A stretch of 64,000 nt of DNA from Rhizobium rhizogenes NBRC 13257 (GCF_000696095.1 NZ_BAYX01000012.1:158722-222721); one strand, 5' to 3'; positions 18,067 to 26,807 are shown, counted from the first letter of the stretch. Numbers and translations are program-made. The notes: generated by a model from the sequence alone, not told the origin.

Positions 18067-18485
18067 GTCGAATCCTAGTTTGCCATGGAAGATCGACCTG
18101 CGGCGAGTGTCGCAGAGTCCACTGCCTTTAAAAACCTGAGCGCATTACCGGCCGTTTGACCCATCGAGTCAAGAAGGGCGCCCATGACCGGCCGTCACAT
18201 CATCCTCATCAAAAGCAACCCAACCGAAATGATACCGCGCAATTCAAGGTGTCTGTCCCGACATGACCTGACCAGCCTTAAACAGTCTACCACGAATTTC
18301 AGAGCCATTGCTCGTTCAAGTGTCGCGCACGCTCTGTCTCGCCATGTTGCAGCAGGATCACTTTGATCAGAGGACATGTCAGTCCCCGATGATGCCGGCG
18401 CGCGGTTGGTATGCAAGCGGCGATCACGATTTAGAGGCCGAATTTCTAGATTTTACAGCGACAAGGTTGTCTCGACCAACCCTCT
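18067..18485. other. Gene-free stretch
   Basis: No recognisable gene, repeat or RNA. A short minus-strand frame of about 36 codons (18189-18079) lacks a ribosome binding site and resembles nothing familiar. The stretch separates the defence-like island from a peptidase remnant and probably consists of debris. Confidence 0.35.
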
Positions 18486-18752
18486 TCAGTAAGCGACCTC
18501 ATAAGGGATGGCTGCGTGGTTGAAGTCATAGGCAGGGTCGTGCGGCCCCGCCGTGCTGCCGTTGTCAAGGAGCGCAGTATTTCCAGGTCGTTCTTCGAGC
18601 ATGAATGCGAAGTCTTCCGAGCCCATGAGCTGCGAGTGGTCGGAATCGAAGGAGTCCTCTCCCAAGACAGTTCGGGCAGCCTCCACAGCCAACGCCGTTT
18701 CGGCCGGATGATAGACGACTGCGGGATAAAGGTTTCTGAACACCACCGTCGC
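18486..18752 (-). pseudogene. C-terminal remnant of an M20 amidohydrolase
   Basis: About 89 codons match the C-terminal part of hippurate-hydrolase-like M20 peptidases: RNLYPAVVYHPAETALAVEA, then LMGSEDFAFMLEERPG with the family's metal-ligand Glu in GSEDF, then DPAYDFNHAAIPYEVAY. The expected short end after AYW is lost, and there is no N-terminal catalytic half upstream. It is a different subfamily from the intact M20 gene at about 20.5-21.8 kb, so it is a separate decayed gene, not a local duplication. Confidence 0.7.
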
Positions 18753-19072
18753 AGCAGCCCGGTATGACGCTCGCGCGAGTGGACGCCTGTGGTTAACGGA
18801 ACAGCCGCTTGCCAAAACAAGACGATCCGCATTCGCCTTTCTATCGCTTACGGCTGCATAAGATGGACAGCTTCCGAATGCGCCAGCGGTAGCCGTTGCT
18901 GCTCAACCCCTATTCATCTCCGCCGTGAGCCCGACTCTTGAAAGCCTCAAGGCAAAGGTATTAACTTCGTCGCGTCCGACCCAGCGGGGTGCAAAATAAC
19001 TGATCGTTCAGCCAGTCTGCAAAGTACTTGGCGGCTCAGGTATCTCGATCCAGCATGGAATGCCATGGCGGT
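18753..19072. other. Gene-free stretch
   Basis: Upstream side of the M20 remnant. No frame continues the missing amidohydrolase sequence, and no other gene or structured element is seen. Confidence 0.3.
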
Positions 19073-20470
19073 TCAGAGAACTGATTTTTGCGCTTCAAGG
19101 GCTTTAATCTCGCCATCGAAATCACGCGAGGCGAGAGATTTTATCTGTTTTATTCTGTCGACAGCGTCGTTTATCCCTGGCTCCAAGTAGTTGAATGACC
19201 CAGACCCGTTGTAAACCTCGTCATATTCTTGCTCGGCTTTGTCGATGGCATCCACTCGATACATACCCATTCGAATATATGACCTGGCAACCGCTGATAC
19301 GAAATCAGAACGTGCTTTTTCACGTGCGGCGGTAATATCAGTCTGCTTCAGACGCCTTAGTTCCTCAATCTGCTCATCGATCGCGCCAATTGTATCGTGC
19401 CGCTTTTCTTGCGCGGTGCGCAGGTCGGGAGGGTTTTTGATCGTCTCAAGGTCTCCGTCGCAAGCCTGGACATAGACGACTTCGATCTCGCGCGTGCTCG
19501 GAATGGAGACCACTGGGCCGAAAATCGACAGCTCAGAGGTTCCGGTACCAGCTGAAAAATTGACCGAAATACCGGGCACCTTGGAAATACTCGCAAGCAT
19601 TCCGTAATGGGCCTTGAGGACATTTTCAACGGCCGGGCAAATTCGCTGCGCGGACCCGGCGGGCGACATCGTCCCTGTCGTCAGTCCTGTGGCGATTGGC
19701 TCAAAAAACCCCTCCAGTCGGCCGATATGTTTGCTCCATTGCGCTGTGAGCGGAGTCCAAAAACCGTTGTCTCTCGTGTTTCTAATGCTGGCTTGCAGAT
19801 TCAGCATTGAATTTACAGAGGACATGTACCCGTCCCCTTGCTGGCTGAACACACGCTCAACAGCCGCGTCGAAAGCGGCACGTCTCGAAAAGTAGTCGTA
19901 GCCGAACTTGACGATAAGAACGGATACGCCGACCACGATGACGATCTTGAGCCAGTTAGGAACTGCGTTGATTATCGTTTGGAGCACGCTGACGCTGTTG
20001 GCCTGCAGATGGCCAACCTGAAGCAAGGGTTCTGCCTTCTGCCGGGAGCGTCCTTGTTTGATACCTTCCACAACGAATTGGCCGTTAGTGCGAACGGATC
20101 TGGCTTTGAGCAACAACGCTTCCGTATCCATGTCGCGGAAGATGATGTCCTTTTTCGCGACGAGCGTCTCGACATCGACAAGCCAAGAGTCGTCCATCGG
20201 CACTTTCTGCTTTATCGTAGCCTCTATCACACGGTTGGCTGCCTCAATGACCGCGGCAACAGTATCAAGCTTGGCCCCCTTTACCTCGCCCTCCAGTGCC
20301 ATCCTTTCGTGCGTGTCCTCCGGCTGCTCCTCGATGCTGGAAAGGTCCAACTGGGCGACTTCGGCAATCTTTCCTTTCAGCGCCTTATAAAGGTCAGAGA
20401 CGATTTCGCCTCCAACCTTTGTTATTCCCGCGGTGGCGCCGGCGATGATGGCAGCTACGACGACCGACAT
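19073..20470 (-). CDS. One-span membrane protein of unknown function
   Basis: 465 residues from ATG 20470, chosen because GGAGGGA lies just upstream; the frame is open further, but that extension is antisense to the neighbouring hydrolase. The N-terminus is small-residue-rich and amphipathic (MSVVVAAIIAGATAGITKVG). One clear transmembrane segment spans about 173-189 (WLKIVIVVGVSVLIVKF). The C-terminal half is charged and helical (IDEQIEELRRLKQTDITAAREK), likely a coiled coil, and ends KALEAQKSVL. Family not recognised. It starts 47 bp after the stop of the exported M20 amidohydrolase on the same strand, so the two may be co-transcribed with the C-N hydrolase further upstream. Which side of the membrane the large domain faces cannot be told. 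Confidence 0.7.
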   Translation of the reverse strand: MSVVVAAIIAGATAGITKVGGEIVSDLYKALKGKIAEVAQLDLSSIEEQPEDTHERMALEGEVKGAKLDTVAAVIEAANRVIEATIKQKVPMDDSWLVDVETLVAKKDIIFRDMDTEALLLKARSVRTNGQFVVEGIKQGRSRQKAEPLLQVGHLQANSVSVLQTIINAVPNWLKIVIVVGVSVLIVKFGYDYFSRRAAFDAAVERVFSQQGDGYMSSVNSMLNLQASIRNTRDNGFWTPLTAQWSKHIGRLEGFFEPIATGLTTGTMSPAGSAQRICPAVENVLKAHYGMLASISKVPGISVNFSAGTGTSELSIFGPVVSIPSTREIEVVYVQACDGDLETIKNPPDLRTAQEKRHDTIGAIDEQIEELRRLKQTDITAAREKARSDFVSAVARSYIRMGMYRVDAIDKAEQEYDEVYNGSGSFNYLEPGINDAVDRIKQIKSLASRDFDGEIKALEAQKSVL

Positions 20471-20517
20471 TGGTCCCTCCTTCCGCGCGGATTGCGCCGG
20501 GGTGAATTTCGATGAGT

Positions 20518-21840
20518 TCAGTGAAGTCTTTCGCTTGCAAGCCGCGCAAGCGCGACCAGAAACCGAACGCCATTTGGGAGGGCGTCCGGGTGGATTGTGA
20601 ACTCTCGCTGATGAACCCCGACGTCGCCTAATCCGTCCTTCGCGATGCCTTGTCCGAAATAGACCGCAGGCAACTGCTGTCCGTAATATGCAAAATCCTC
20701 CGAGGTCATGAAGCGGTCCGTCGACACGGCTAACTTTACACCCGCCTCGGTTCCCAGATCTGTCGCCAGGCTGCGAATAATACTCACATCGTTGATGGTG
20801 GGCGGCGTGCCGGGCGTTACGTGCCAATCAATGCTTGCGCCGTAGACTTGCGCAAGCGCCCCGATCCTGACCGCAATGAGATTGTTGAGTGATCCGGAAA
20901 TTGCCACGTCTCCAAGGGGCTCGAATGCCCGCAGGGTCCCTTCTATCGTCATTTCTGCAGGGGTCGCATTGATCGAGTTGGAGCTGCTGCTGATCTTTGT
21001 CACCGAAATTACCGCGGGACGGTTCGATGAATCCCACCCGCGCGCAGGCAGGTTGGCAAGTTCAAGAATGATTTTGGCTGAGGTTACGCCAAGGTCTGCG
21101 CCTTCGTAAGGCATCGCGGCGTGCGAAGCCGTCCCGCTTAACGTAAGTTTGAAGGTGTTGCTGCCGGCCATCGCCGAGCCCTGCGAAACAGTCACTTCGC
21201 CAACGGCCTGTTCTGCGACGACATGCTGTGCGAAAATAGCCCGGACGCCAAGGCGCGTCAGAATCCCATCAGCAACAATGTCGTCGGCGCCTCCCTTGAC
21301 CTCCTCGGCCGGCTGGAACAGGAAGACGATCTTACCTTTGAATTCCTCCGGATGCGCGTGTAGTTCCGCGGCCGCACCAAGAAGCATTGCACTATGGGCA
21401 TCGTGACCGCAATTGTGCATGAGCCCTGGCAACTGAGACTGCGGATCGTGGCTCGTAGGTTCATCCCCAACATCCAGGCGACGAGCATCCATATCAGCAC
21501 GCAGCGCGATTATCGGCCCAGGTCTACCGCTATCGAGGATGGCAATGACCGCTGATGGCAAAGACGGCACATTTTCAAACGAGAAGCCGCCCAAGGCCTG
21601 CAGCCGCCCGACAATGTAGTCATGGGCTTTAGGCAGGTCTTTGCCGACCTCTGGATTCCGGTGAAGGTAAACGTAGGCTTCGAGGGCCTCGTTCGGATCG
21701 ATGCCGGTTTCGGCTGCATAAACTGGCGCGCCTGCCAAGAGGAAACCGGCAAAAAGAACAGCATGGACAGGCTTGAACCGTTCCATCTGGAGAAATTTCT
21801 TGACCCTTCCTCGCCCGCTGGACTTCGAAATCATTTTCAT
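20518..21840 (-). CDS. Exported M20-family amidohydrolase (hippurate/IAA-amino-acid hydrolase type)
   Basis: 440 residues from ATG 21840 with a GAGGGAG ribosome binding site. A basic N-terminus and hydrophobic segment (HAVLFAGFLLAGAPVYAAE) give a signal peptide, so the enzyme is periplasmic or secreted, unusual for this mostly cytoplasmic family. Metal-site motifs: LRADMDARR, MHNCGHDAHSAMLL, FQPAEEVKGGA, and late MTSEDFAYYGQ. The dimerisation domain lies between (GSAMAGSNTFKLTLSGTASH). Members remove acyl groups from N-acyl amino acids, including plant hormone conjugates; the substrate here is unknown. Another exported amide hydrolase lies upstream on the same strand, about 120 bp away. Confidence 0.88.
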   Translation of the reverse strand: MKMISKSSGRGRVKKFLQMERFKPVHAVLFAGFLLAGAPVYAAETGIDPNEALEAYVYLHRNPEVGKDLPKAHDYIVGRLQALGGFSFENVPSLPSAVIAILDSGRPGPIIALRADMDARRLDVGDEPTSHDPQSQLPGLMHNCGHDAHSAMLLGAAAELHAHPEEFKGKIVFLFQPAEEVKGGADDIVADGILTRLGVRAIFAQHVVAEQAVGEVTVSQGSAMAGSNTFKLTLSGTASHAAMPYEGADLGVTSAKIILELANLPARGWDSSNRPAVISVTKISSSSNSINATPAEMTIEGTLRAFEPLGDVAISGSLNNLIAVRIGALAQVYGASIDWHVTPGTPPTINDVSIIRSLATDLGTEAGVKLAVSTDRFMTSEDFAYYGQQLPAVYFGQGIAKDGLGDVGVHQREFTIHPDALPNGVRFLVALARLASERLH

Positions 21841-21960
21841 GAAAACTCCCTCAAATGCCCCTGATGGGCGGCCAGCGTCGAGCAATTTCCGTTAGCTTGC
21901 GACGGCCAATCGAACCAAGTCGGTCATACGGCTGTCACCGCGCGGATAACCTTGTTGATC

Positions 21961-23034
21961 TCATTGTCCGGTGTCGGGAATGCAGCCACAGCTACCCCCA
22001 CGGCCGGCGTCAGTAGCCTTCCATTGATGATTCCAAGCGGAAGCAAACGAGTTACAAACTACAGGACACAAGTGAACTGCGGACATTTCATTTGTGACGA
22101 GGGGTGCCGGCGCCTGAAAGCTGTCAGGAATATGGACCAATACTAACGCGGAGGTTGTCGGCGTCGCTTCGACCGCATCTCCTGAAGGCGAAGCGTAGCC
22201 GCTGTCGCCGCAGTACACGGATGGAAGGAAGCGACCGTACGAACGTTCGCCTGTCGCGTTTGCACCCACGACAAAGGCGGATTTGAGATAGGCAGCCGCT
22301 TCGGAAGCATATGTTGTTGCATTAAAACCTTGGCCGCCGCACTGATTTTGCGCCGCCGCGGTGACGCCCCATGGCACGATGACGAAATCTGGTGTGAGCT
22401 TCTTCAATTGCTCAAGTGCGGCAGCTGGCGCGTAAGTATAGGCGTCCGCGCAAACGAGAATTGCCGTCCTTCCGAATGGGGTCCTGGCAATTTTGATGTC
22501 GTCTTTTTCACCCGGTGTGTACGAGCATTGTGGTCGGTTTAGGATGGATTGGCAGGCAGCGGGGTCAAAGGCGTTCTGTACGACGTTAAACTGTCGATGA
22601 TGGATGACGATTTGCCCCTTGGGATTGATGAGAATTCCGGCATCATAAGCCTCAAATGCGTCTGGGTTGGAACCAGGACCAGCTTTTGGTCCCCGCTCCG
22701 TGAGCCCCGCGGCAACCCAGACCCCAAGTTCTGAAGCGATGGCCGCAAAGGCGGCGCTATATCTGCCGGGGATTGGCTCGGCTTGGGTAAAGGCTGCCGG
22801 GTTGAGCCATCCCAGATCCGAGGCCTCCGGATATACAACTAATTCTGCACCCTGGTTCTTAGCCTCTACAGCCAACGCCTTCATAACTTGGAAATTACCG
22901 GCGTCGGCAGTTCTCAGTTGCACAAGGCCGACCTCAGCCGCTCTCGACGCCGGCGAACCCGACACGAGCAGAGCAAAGGTAACTATCGCTCTGATACCCT
23001 GCCAGCCAACGAACATCCCCGATCCCCCGATCAT
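21961..23034 (-). CDS. Exported carbon-nitrogen hydrolase (nitrilase superfamily)
   Basis: 357 residues with a cleavable signal peptide (IVTFALLVSGSPASRA). The nitrilase-fold Glu is seen at about 70 (VVYPEASDLG) and the nucleophile Cys at about 195 (ILVCADAY). The third catalytic residue, a Lys normally in an RK pair after the strand GxIVxxH, appears as Gln148 (IVIHHRQFNVV), so activity is uncertain. Extra cysteines near the C-terminus (HLCPVVCNSF, GGSCGC) suit disulphides in an exported protein. Same orientation as the exported M20 enzyme; both cleave C-N bonds, which suggests a shared extracellular amide or nitrile substrate. Confidence 0.82.
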   Translation of the reverse strand: MIGGSGMFVGWQGIRAIVTFALLVSGSPASRAAEVGLVQLRTADAGNFQVMKALAVEAKNQGAELVVYPEASDLGWLNPAAFTQAEPIPGRYSAAFAAIASELGVWVAAGLTERGPKAGPGSNPDAFEAYDAGILINPKGQIVIHHRQFNVVQNAFDPAACQSILNRPQCSYTPGEKDDIKIARTPFGRTAILVCADAYTYAPAAALEQLKKLTPDFVIVPWGVTAAAQNQCGGQGFNATTYASEAAAYLKSAFVVGANATGERSYGRFLPSVYCGDSGYASPSGDAVEATPTTSALVLVHIPDSFQAPAPLVTNEMSAVHLCPVVCNSFASAWNHQWKATDAGRGGSCGCIPDTGQ

Positions 23035-23287
23035 GCAGCAAATATCGGCCCAAAATGACGGGACACGCTTGCCGCCAATGATGCTCTGCCAATCCCCAAC
23101 CTATCGTGATCTCAAATTTGCCGGAATGCAACCATGACATGAGCCAAGCATTGCTTCACCCGTTCAACCGCCGTCCCTTCGAAGGAGAAATAGCATCGGT
23201 CGAATATCGAGCGGCAGGACACGCAGGAACCGCCGCCGGCAAACAATTTTGAATCGGCTCGATGAATACGCACTGACTGATCAAGTC

Positions 23288-23980
23288 TCATTCGTCGAGA
23301 ATGTCGCCCTCAGGCTCGCTGCCCGTGTTTTCAAGCGCCTTTCGACTTAGCAGCCCAGCATCCTCGAGCGCTTCCATGTTGGGAAGATCCCGCAGCGTCT
23401 CCAATCCAAAGGCTGAGAGGAAGTGCATGGTCGTCACATATGTATACGGCGCGCCGGGACTCGGGCTGCGGGGGCCGGAGGCGAGAAACCCCGCACCGCG
23501 GAGTGCAGCGATCGTATCGCGGCTGACCTCCTTGCCAAAAATCTTCGACAACTCGCTCCTTGTCACCGGCTGGAAATATCCCACCGCCATCAGCACCATC
23601 GCCTCGAACTCCGAGAATTCCGCCGCCCCTCCCCTTGTCGGCGCGGAGGAAGCGCGGATCGTCTCGGCGAACCGCGGTCGTGTACGGTGCTGCCAGCCGC
23701 CGGCGACCGACACCAGTTCGTAGGGTCTATCCCCCAGCTCCGCGATAAGATCGTCGATCAGCAGATCGATGCTGCAATCTCTTCCGACCACCCGCGCCAG
23801 GGTCTCGCGGCTGACGGGTTCGGCCGAAGCAAAGATCACCGCCTCGACCCGCAGCATCCATTCCCGCCAACGCAACCCCGATGGCAGATCCTCGAGTTCG
23901 CGATCAAAGAGAACGTCCTGCTGTCGGTCTCGCGATGGTCGCCTTTGAGTTTGAGTTGCCGCGGACTTCGCCATCTTCAT
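23288..23980 (-). CDS. scpB: ScpB-like chromosome segregation protein
   Basis: 230 residues resembling ScpB, the winged-helix dimer that binds the ScpA kleisin in SMC complexes. Winged-helix blocks are WMLRVEAVIFASAEPVSRETLARVVG and FEAMVLMAVGYFQPVTRSELSKIFG, with GAPYTYVTTMHFLSAFGL as the second wing. It has an N-terminal basic extension and an acidic C-terminal tail. The start ATG overlaps the stop of the DUF1403 gene as ATGA, so the two are translationally coupled. No smc or scpA gene is in the window, making this an orphan plasmid ScpB, a setting repeated on rhizobial plasmids. Confidence 0.85.
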   Translation of the reverse strand: MKMAKSAATQTQRRPSRDRQQDVLFDRELEDLPSGLRWREWMLRVEAVIFASAEPVSRETLARVVGRDCSIDLLIDDLIAELGDRPYELVSVAGGWQHRTRPRFAETIRASSAPTRGGAAEFSEFEAMVLMAVGYFQPVTRSELSKIFGKEVSRDTIAALRGAGFLASGPRSPSPGAPYTYVTTMHFLSAFGLETLRDLPNMEALEDAGLLSRKALENTGSEPEGDILDE

Positions 23981-24942
23981 AATCCGAATATGCGGAATGA
24001 TGAGCGGCCTGAAACTTCTCGCACCGCTTCAAAACTTTCGAGACGCTCGAACAGCCGGGTGGCGGCCCAGCGCGACAGGTTGCAGCCGGGCGCCGAGGCT
24101 GGCACTGCATCCTCGTTCAACAGCTTGCGGATCACCGATCCGGCACCCTTGGTGCGCAGCTTCGGCGCCACAGTCAGCAGCCGGCTGGCCCGCCGATCGA
24201 TATCGGCAGCAGAGCGAAGCGCCGCCTCGACACCCTCGACCAACGCCAGGCAGACCGCGCGCGGATAAGCCGGATCGCCTGGCCGCACACGCCCGCGTCC
24301 GCCGATCGTGCGGAAGGCGGCGCCGTAGCGCTCGGACAGCAGCAGCGGCACGGGTCTTGGCCATTTCAGCTTTTGGGAGAGCACGACATCCGCCAGGCCC
24401 AGGGCCAGCACCTCTGCGTCCGGACGAACGGCAAAGATCCCCGTTATCAGGTCCGCCACTGCGAAGGGTGCTGCTCGCCCGGACTGGATCGCAGAATCGA
24501 CCGTATCGAGGATCGAGGCAAGACCATCATCCCACCGGAGGTCCATTAAATCGGCGAGCTCCTTCACGAAGGGCGACCCCGGCGTGCCGGATCGGCGGGT
24601 CAGCGATCGTGTGGCCAGAAACAGCTTTCCGCCCGGCCCGGAATCGTCGCCCGGGGCAGTGAGCAATACCGCGTCGCGAAGGGCGGTTTCGTTCTCGCTG
24701 CGGCCGTGCATCCTGGCGGCGCCGGCAGCCGACTTGAGAGCAAGGCGATCTCGCCAGCAGCCCAGCCAGGGCGGGTCGGCGCGGATCAGATCGTCAAGCG
24801 ATTTCAGAGCGATACCGGCGGCAAAGGCCGCGTCGGCCTCGTTCGTCTCGTGGCCGCGCGGCAGTGCCCAGGTTGGCAGGGTGTGCGCCCAGATCGGGGC
24901 AGGTGCTTGGGCTGATGCGGGCGAATCCATGCGAGAAAGCAT
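23977..24942 (-). CDS. DUF1403 family protein
   Basis: 321 residues recognised as the rhizobial DUF1403 family, function unknown. Mostly helical and Ala/Leu/Arg-rich, with RPVPLLLSERYGAAFRTIGG in the middle and a C-terminal segment that could be a small winged helix (NLSRWAATRLFERLESF ending SSFRIFGL). First gene of the operon with scpB (4-bp overlap). It faces the vapBC-recombinase operon across a 157-bp region holding a perfect inverted repeat. The coupling to ScpB suggests it takes the place of a kleisin such as ScpA; this is inference from position and size. Confidence 0.8.
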   Translation of the reverse strand: MLSRMDSPASAQAPAPIWAHTLPTWALPRGHETNEADAAFAAGIALKSLDDLIRADPPWLGCWRDRLALKSAAGAARMHGRSENETALRDAVLLTAPGDDSGPGGKLFLATRSLTRRSGTPGSPFVKELADLMDLRWDDGLASILDTVDSAIQSGRAAPFAVADLITGIFAVRPDAEVLALGLADVVLSQKLKWPRPVPLLLSERYGAAFRTIGGRGRVRPGDPAYPRAVCLALVEGVEAALRSAADIDRRASRLLTVAPKLRTKGAGSVIRKLLNEDAVPASAPGCNLSRWAATRLFERLESFEAVREVSGRSSFRIFGL

Positions 24943-25008
24943 AGTTGATGTGCGCGCTTTGTGCCAGTAATCCCGAAGAAAACCGCACCGCCCGTCCCCA
25001 CACTATTA

Positions 25009-25035
25009 CGTCCGATAATGTTGCATTATCGGACG
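25009..25035. promoter_or_regulatory. Perfect 12+12 inverted repeat between DUF1403 and vapB
   Basis: CGTCCGATAATG at 25009-25020 is followed, after a 3-base spacer, by its exact reverse complement at 25024-25035. It lies between the divergent DUF1403-scpB and vapBC-recombinase operons and ends four bases before a TTGACA promoter element. Two readings fit: the autoregulatory operator of the VapBC complex, or the recombination site of the tyrosine recombinase encoded 0.7 kb downstream. Confidence 0.75.
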
Positions 25036-25038
25036 CTC

Positions 25039-25068
25039 TTGACATACCCCGCAACCATAGGGTAGAAA
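25039..25068 (+). promoter_or_regulatory. Probable vapBC promoter
   Basis: TTGACA at 25039-25044 and TAGAAA at 25063-25068 are 18 bases apart, about 30 bases before the vapB ATG at 25100. The inverted repeat directly upstream would place a bound repressor or recombinase next to the -35 element. Confidence 0.5.
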
Positions 25069-25099
25069 ATCAATAAAAGGTAGATTTTCGGAGCCTCTC

Positions 25100-25357
25100 A
25101 TGTCCCTTAACATCAAAAACCCGGCCACCGTCGCGCTAGCCGACGAGCTCGCACGCCGCCAGGGGATCAGCAAGACCGCCGCCATCCACCAGGCCCTGAG
25201 CGAGCGGCTGCATCGCCTCGGCCACGGCGACGGTACACAAGAGCGCCTACTCGGCGAACTGCGGGCGATCCGCGAACGCGTGGCGCGACTACCGGAACTC
25301 GACAGTCGCAGCGACGAGGACATCATCGGCTACGACGAGCACGGAATTCCGAACTGA
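25100..25357 (+). CDS. vapB: VapB-type antitoxin
   Basis: 85 residues of the VapB/PSK type that pairs with PIN toxins. The N-terminus (MSLNIKNPATVALADELARR) and the following helix (ISKTAAIHQALSERL) form the ribbon-helix-helix DNA-binding part. The acidic C-terminus (SDEDIIGYDEHGIPN) is the toxin-wrapping tail. The stop overlaps the vapC start by one base (TGATG). It probably represses its own promoter, and the perfect palindrome upstream is a candidate operator. Confidence 0.9.
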   Translation: MSLNIKNPATVALADELARRQGISKTAAIHQALSERLHRLGHGDGTQERLLGELRAIRERVARLPELDSRSDEDIIGYDEHGIPN

Positions 25358-25743
25358 TGGTGATCGACACCTCCGCCATCGTCGCCATCCTGCGCAACGA
25401 GCCCGACGCTGTCCGGCTGGAAAAAGCCCTGGTTTCGGATCCCGTTCGCCTGGTGCCGGCAACTTGCGTGCTCGAAGCACGCATGGTGCTGGTCAGCCGC
25501 CGCGGTGAGCATGCCCTAGCGGAGATCGATCTGTGGCTGACGAAGATCGCGGCCGACATCATACCGATCGACGCGGATCTGGTCGATATGGCAACACGAG
25601 CCTGGCTGACCTACGGCAAGGGCCGCCATCCGGCCGGCTTGAATTTTGCCGACTGCTGTTCCTACGCCTTGGCGAAACGCGCCGATGAAGCCCTACTCTT
25701 CATTGGCAACGACTTTTCGCAAACCGACATTGAGGCGGCGTGA
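25357..25743 (+). CDS. vapC: VapC-type PIN-domain toxin
   Basis: 128-residue PIN ribonuclease. The four acidic residues are in place: Asp in MVIDTSA, Glu in VLEARM, Asp in NFADCCSY and Asp in GNDFSQTD. VapC toxins cleave tRNA or rRNA when the antitoxin decays, killing or arresting plasmid-free cells. It overlaps vapB by one base and the recombinase start codon by one base, making an unusually tight vapB-vapC-recombinase operon. Confidence 0.92.
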   Translation: MVIDTSAIVAILRNEPDAVRLEKALVSDPVRLVPATCVLEARMVLVSRRGEHALAEIDLWLTKIAADIIPIDADLVDMATRAWLTYGKGRHPAGLNFADCCSYALAKRADEALLFIGNDFSQTDIEAA

Positions 25744-26807
25744 TGAGCAGCGACACGAAACTCGACGACCATCCACCCGGTAGTGTTCCCTCCCCTACCC
25801 CGCCGCCAGCGTCCGGCCTGCAGGCGCATCTCCAAGACCTTACCGACCGCGCCCGAGGCTACGTTGAGGCGGCGAGCTCGGCCAATACGCGCCGTGCCTA
25901 CGCCGCCGATTGGAAGCATTTCTCCGCCTGGTGCCGGCGCCAGGATCTGTCGCCCCTCGCCCCGGACCCGCAAATCGTTGGCCTCTATATCACCGCCTGT
26001 GCCTCTGGAGCGGTAGAGCGTGGCATGAAACCGAACGCCGTATCGACGATCGAGCGCCGCCTGTCGTCGCTATCCTGGAATTTTGCCCAGCGTGGCCAAA
26101 CCCTTGATCGCAGGGATCGGCACATCGCCACCGTAATGGCCGGCATCCGCAACAGCCATGCCCGTCCGCCGGTACAGAAGGAAGCTGTCTTGGCCGAAGA
26201 CCTCGTCGCGATGATCGCGACGCTCGATCGCGGTACGCTTCGCGGTCTGCGGGATCGGGCTATGTTACTTCTCGGCTATGCCGGCGGCCTTCGGCGCTCG
26301 GAAATCGTCGGCCTTGACCTTAAAGTCGATCAGACCGAGGACGGTCGTGGCTGGATCGAGATCTTCGATAAAGGCATGCTCATCGCTCTTCGCGGCAAAA
26401 CCGGATGGCGCGAGGTTGAGGTCGGTCGTGGCTCGTCCGACGCTACCTGCCCTGTCGCGGCCGTCGAGACGTGGATCAAGTTCGCCAAGCTTGCCCATGG
26501 TCCCCTCTTCCGTCGCGTCACCGGCCAAGGCAAATCCGTTGCCGCAGAACGTCTCAACGACAAAGAGATCGCTCGCCTGGTCAAGCGCACCGCTATGGCT
26601 GCCGGTATTCGCGGCGATCTGGCGGAGATCGAACGACATCTCAAATTCGCTGGCCACTCGCTGCGGGCTGGCCTTGCTTCCTCTGCCGAAGTGGACGAAC
26701 GTTATGTCCAAAAGCAACTCGGCCATGCCTCGGCCGAAATGACCCGGCGGTATCAGAGAAGGCGCGACCGCTTCCGTGTCAACCTCACCAGGGCCGCCGG
26801 GTTATGA
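25743..26807 (+). CDS. Tyrosine recombinase (XerC/D-like)
   Basis: 354 residues from ATG 25743 (a GTG at 25740 is the alternative), overlapping vapC. The N-terminal SAM-like domain reads SSANTRRAYAADWKHFSAWC. The catalytic domain has Arg in GYAGGLRRSEIVGLD, the HxxR box in GHSLRAGLAS, a second His in LGHASAEMTRRY and the nucleophile Tyr there. An apparently intact enzyme for site-specific recombination, such as dimer resolution or integration. Transcribed with vapBC and linked across the palindrome to DUF1403-scpB. A broken copy of the same recombinase lies 0.4-2 kb downstream. Confidence 0.92.
   Translation: MSSDTKLDDHPPGSVPSPTPPPASGLQAHLQDLTDRARGYVEAASSANTRRAYAADWKHFSAWCRRQDLSPLAPDPQIVGLYITACASGAVERGMKPNAVSTIERRLSSLSWNFAQRGQTLDRRDRHIATVMAGIRNSHARPPVQKEAVLAEDLVAMIATLDRGTLRGLRDRAMLLLGYAGGLRRSEIVGLDLKVDQTEDGRGWIEIFDKGMLIALRGKTGWREVEVGRGSSDATCPVAAVETWIKFAKLAHGPLFRRVTGQGKSVAAERLNDKEIARLVKRTAMAAGIRGDLAEIERHLKFAGHSLRAGLASSAEVDERYVQKQLGHASAEMTRRYQRRRDRFRVNLTRAAGL

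Noticed and set aside
18195..18416. 73-codon minus-strand frame in the gap before the M20 remnant
   Set aside because: No ribosome binding site, no similarity noticed, atypical composition.
20471..20827. N-terminal extension of the one-span membrane protein
   Set aside because: It is antisense to the well-supported M20 amidohydrolase, and a strong ribosome binding site precedes the internal ATG at 20470.
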